Part shown: positions 61,544 through 64,000 of the stretch, one piece after another
How positions within the stretch are numbered: position 1 is the stretch's first letter
Layout of the letters: every line of letters starts with the position of its first letter
NCBI RefSeq assembly: GCF_018873765.1
Contig: NC_057918.1
Coordinates: 65,846,871 to 65,910,870 of the forward strand
Direction of reading: 5' to 3'
Origin: Telopea speciosissima
Taxonomy: Eukaryota > Streptophyta > Magnoliopsida > Proteales > Proteaceae
DNA length: 64,000 bases
Position numbers and translations under genes: made by a program
Notes under the pieces: model-generated
What the model was told of the DNA's origin: nothing
What the model saw: only the letters and a program-made list of their open reading frames with translations
Database searches by the model: none

Positions 61544-61821
61544 CTATTCAATGTACAGGAACTTGGCATAGCGGTCAGCCTTTTTTCCTCACCGGTGGTC
61601 ATAGTACTCAACAACTGCAGCTCCAGCTAATGCAGCAAGTGTAAGAGCCTATGCGTGCAACCTAGCGTGAATGATCCTGACGATGGTTTTCATGTTAGGT
61701 TGTAACCAGTTGTAAGCAATTGATCTTGTTATGCAGCTAAGCCAGAGACATTTGACAGCCCGAACCTTGTGTCTACCATCCATTCCCTAATAGAGTCAAT
61801 TTTGCTCTTAGTTTCTGCCAT
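61544..61821 (-). pseudogene. HIG1-domain (hypoxia-responsive family) pseudogene
   Basis: Starts at ATG 61,821 with MAETKSKIDSIREWMVD, shifts frame by one near 61,770, then reads CLWLSCITRSIAYNW, PNMKTIVRIIHARLHA, an in-frame stop (TAG), ALTLAALAGAAVVEYYDHR, a second frame change, and ends AKFLYIE with the stop at 61,544-61,546. This order and spacing matches plant HIG1/HIGD small mitochondrial membrane proteins of about 95 aa. The copy has no introns, so it could be a retrocopy that was later captured, and at least three lesions make it non-functional. Confidence 0.75.
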
Positions 61822-61848
61822 TTTGTTGTTACCCCAAACCCCCTCTCC

Positions 61849-62046
61849 TTAATGTAGAAGCATCCCAGCAACCACAAGAAGAAGAAGAAGAAAAAGATAC
61901 CCATCTTGATCAAACCCTCCAACAGTTAAAACCTTCCTCTGTTTCTTCGAATTCCACCAGTCCTCTATACTAGGCTTTCTTTTATCTTGGGCTACTTTTC
62001 TTCTTCTGGGTGCTTCACTCCCTGTATTGATACTCGAGCTCTCCAT
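61849..62046 (-). pseudogene. first-exon fragment of an unrecognised gene
   Basis: The frame from ATG 62,046 reads a hydrophilic, basic N-terminus (APRRRKVAQDKRKPSIEDWW) and continues to GGFDQDG, where a GGTATCTTT donor-like site at about 61,900 is followed by a pyrimidine-rich intron-like run. I do not recognise the family. The position, inside a gene-capturing insertion and on the same strand as two other fragments, suggests another captured exon. Confidence 0.35.
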
Positions 62047-62634
62047 TTGTTCTGGCTGAGCGAATTATCAGATCTTCAATTTCGAGCTCGATGCCATCGT
62101 CGCTCAGTCTTATCTTGTCGTAATTTCTCTAGCCTGTGCTTCTCACAACCTCTGTAAGTATGGCATTCGAGAACTGTCTGCAAGAACATTGAGAAACCCT
62201 AGAAAACCGTCTGTAAGAAATGATAGAGGGCTTCAATATTCCACTGATACACTACAAGCAAAAATAACCCCCTATATATATCTCAAAACCAAACTCATCA
62301 ACCCTGAGCAAATTAGGGTTTAATATTGTCGAGCAAATTAATCAGGAAGAGCCATCACCTTCATTATTGTCGCCAGCAGAGCCCCACTCGGAATTGTTGG
62401 GAACGAGAGGGAGAACATGGTGGGGCGGTGGCAGTGGCAAGAGGAAGAATAAGAAGAAAGGGAAAGGTCTAAGGGGCATTTTGGTCACAGCAGGTATTTT
62501 ACTAACACCGTTAACGAACTTGGGCTAAGTGAAACCAAGTTTGAAAAGTAGCGGAGGTCTGAACAGTTATCCGAAGGGCAGGGGAGGTTCCCTGAATTGT
62601 TAGAAAGGTCAGGGGAGGTCTAAGTAATTTGCTC

Positions 62635-62821
62635 TAGATTTTTCTTTAAACCTGGCACATGATAGACATTCTGCAACTAAGCTTCATCAAGGTTGAAGCG
62701 AGGAATGCAAGTGGCCTTGTCAATGTGAGTGATCGACAACTTCACATTGTTAGTTGTCACGACGACTCGATTGCCTTTATGTTCTAACGTAGAAAGAAAC
62801 TTTTCCTAGTCTCTCGTCATA
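62635..62821 (-). pseudogene. Copia pre-integrase fragment, upstream piece of the split element
   Basis: Minus strand reads NRVVVTTNNVKLSITHI, then a stop-containing stretch and NVYHVPGLKKNL, the region before the gag-pre-integrase domain. It continues the element at 57,853-60,602 across the insertion. It ends at TCATA against LTR Y. Confidence 0.65.
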
Positions 62822-64000
62822 TGTGAAATCTTAGGGCATAAAACATACATTTTACCACATTGGACAGAGTTACTTTGGTGCTTTCTTGTGTTTTTCAGGT
62901 TTTAGGCTATTCTGGACTATCAGGAGCTGCATGTCCCAAGTTACACATAAAGTTGTCATTTTTTCTTCCATGGCTGTAAGAGGACTAAATTTGGAACAAG
63001 TTGGACGTGACGGAACGCAAGTACGCATTCGTCTAGCCCACCGTACAATTGATTATTCTTTTTAGCCCAAGAAAGGATAATGGGTCAGAAAGGAGCTGTA
63101 GTGCAAGCCCATAGTCAGTCTACCACTGCCCAAGGACATTTTTGACATTATAGAAGATATTTCTAAGCAATGGTGGAGATCTACTGCAAGTACATGGCCA
63201 TTTTGGTAATTTTGCATTCTTGAAGAGAGAAGGACTGCTACCCACATGGAGGGACCCACATTGTCATTAGATTTCATTAATTTTGAAGGCCCACAAGGTG
63301 TTCACGATTTTTATGGGCTGTATTTAATGCCCCACGATTTTTAGAGGACACATTGGGGATTTTGTTATTTGGTTGAGTGGAATCCTAGTCATCACTCTCT
63401 CTGTCCTCCAACTTTTCAAGGGCATTCCTGGAATTTCACTTGGGATAGATTTATTTTGAAAGATATTTTTTCATCTATGGAAGGTTGAAAAATCAAAGAT
63501 GCTTTGATTTTATTGCTTGGAGAAGATATCTACAAAGAAAAGGAAGCACAAGTTAGAATTAGAAATTTACTTTTCTAGAAATAGAAGGTTTTATGTAAAC
63601 AATATTCTTCTCTCTCCTTCTTTCTATTTTCTTTTCTTTTTTCTTGGGATTCAAGGCAATGTAAAGGAGGAAGGAGAAGAGAATATTTTCTTTTCTTACG
63701 AAATATTTCTCCTACACTTCCCTCTTCTCTCTTCTCCCCTTTCCCCTATAAATACCCCCTACCTTTCTTGTAAATTTTGCTCATTCACTTAGTGAAATTT
63801 CTTCTCTTCTTCTCCTTCTAATTTGTGATTTTTGGCTTTTCTAAGTTCTAGTTTGCTTTTTTGATTTTCATTTAATGGTTATAATAGATTTAGTTTATGC
63901 TTTAATTTCAATTTAAGTCTTCAATTGGGTTGTAATTTCTTAATACTAGTTTAGGTTTTAAGCTTTCTAGTCTAAGTTCTTTAGTTGATGACAAGACTTG
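62822..64000 (+). repeat. LTR 'Y', right copy, runs off the window
   Basis: Starts TGTGAAATCTTAGGGC and matches the reverse complement of 1,878-2,827 over about 850 bases. It continues past the point where the left copy is cut, through a TATA box (CCCTATAAATACCCC, near 63,747) and a TTTTGCTCATTCACTTAGTG leader. The frame at 63,517-63,792 is LTR sequence, not a gene. The 3' end of this LTR is beyond the window. Confidence 0.7.

Larger units (their letters stand above)
60603..62634. mobile_element. 2 kb insertion splitting the Copia element, with captured gene pieces
   Basis: The Copia coding blocks on either side (LSV...FPEDV to the left, HVPGLKKNL to the right) belong next to each other, so this stretch was inserted between them. 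The right end (CAGGGGAGGTCTAAGTAATTTGCTC) resembles the Mutator-type terminus of the Pack-MULE at 47,364. A matching left end and a target duplication were not found. It carries three gene fragments, all on the minus strand. Confidence 0.6.

Overview
The window is plant nuclear DNA. It has long AT-rich intergenic tracts, receptor-like kinase genes with GT-AG introns, and many nested LTR retrotransposons and small DNA transposons. Nothing looks bacterial or organellar. An angiosperm, probably a eudicot, fits the gene families and base composition; I cannot name the species.

Layout. (1) 1-26,400 is almost entirely transposons. There is a CACTA element end at 1,357-1,877, inserted in a long terminal repeat (LTR 'Y') whose second, opposite-facing copy closes the window at 62,822-64,000. 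Next come remnants of an older retroelement ('X') with a plant-mobile-domain ORF, tandem repeats and a minisatellite. A minus-strand Copia element lies between LTR pieces at 6,314-6,513 and 23,291-23,490. Its RNase H is cut at 19,817 by a Ty3/Gypsy-like insertion ordered internal - LTR - internal - LTR, and the second unit carries a clean 2.1 kb inversion.

(2) 26,571-56,092 holds the only substantial host genes: three same-strand LRR receptor-like kinases of the MIK2-like type. All have about 30 LRRs, one transmembrane helix, a cytoplasmic kinase, and one intron at the same codon just before the kinase APE motif. Gene 1 (26,571-32,243) has a nonsense codon and a 30-nt deletion. Gene 2 (37,292-41,827) is intact. 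Gene 3 (52,336-56,092) is open throughout but its DFG motif reads DFR, so it may be a pseudokinase. Genes 1 and 2 lie in one tandem duplication (about 26.4-36.1 kb and 37.2-42.6 kb), since loaded with different insertions: an LTR element 3' of gene 1, two insertions in the gene 1 intron, and one in the gene 2 intron. A 109-bp MITE with a perfect 9-bp target duplication sits 11 bp before the likely TATA box of gene 3.

(3) Between and beyond the kinases are captured or decayed gene pieces: a Pack-MULE (47,364-48,060, perfect 9-bp target duplication) carrying the tail of a glycine-rich RNA-binding protein gene; a cellulose synthase (CesA) pseudogene at 56,822-57,265; and a degenerate Copia element (57,853-62,821) split by a 2 kb insertion holding three gene fragments, one a HIG1-domain (hypoxia-induced family) pseudogene. 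The intact kinases would act as cell-surface peptide or immune receptors; everything else is transposon biology and its debris. All comparisons were made by eye; no alignment or database search was run.
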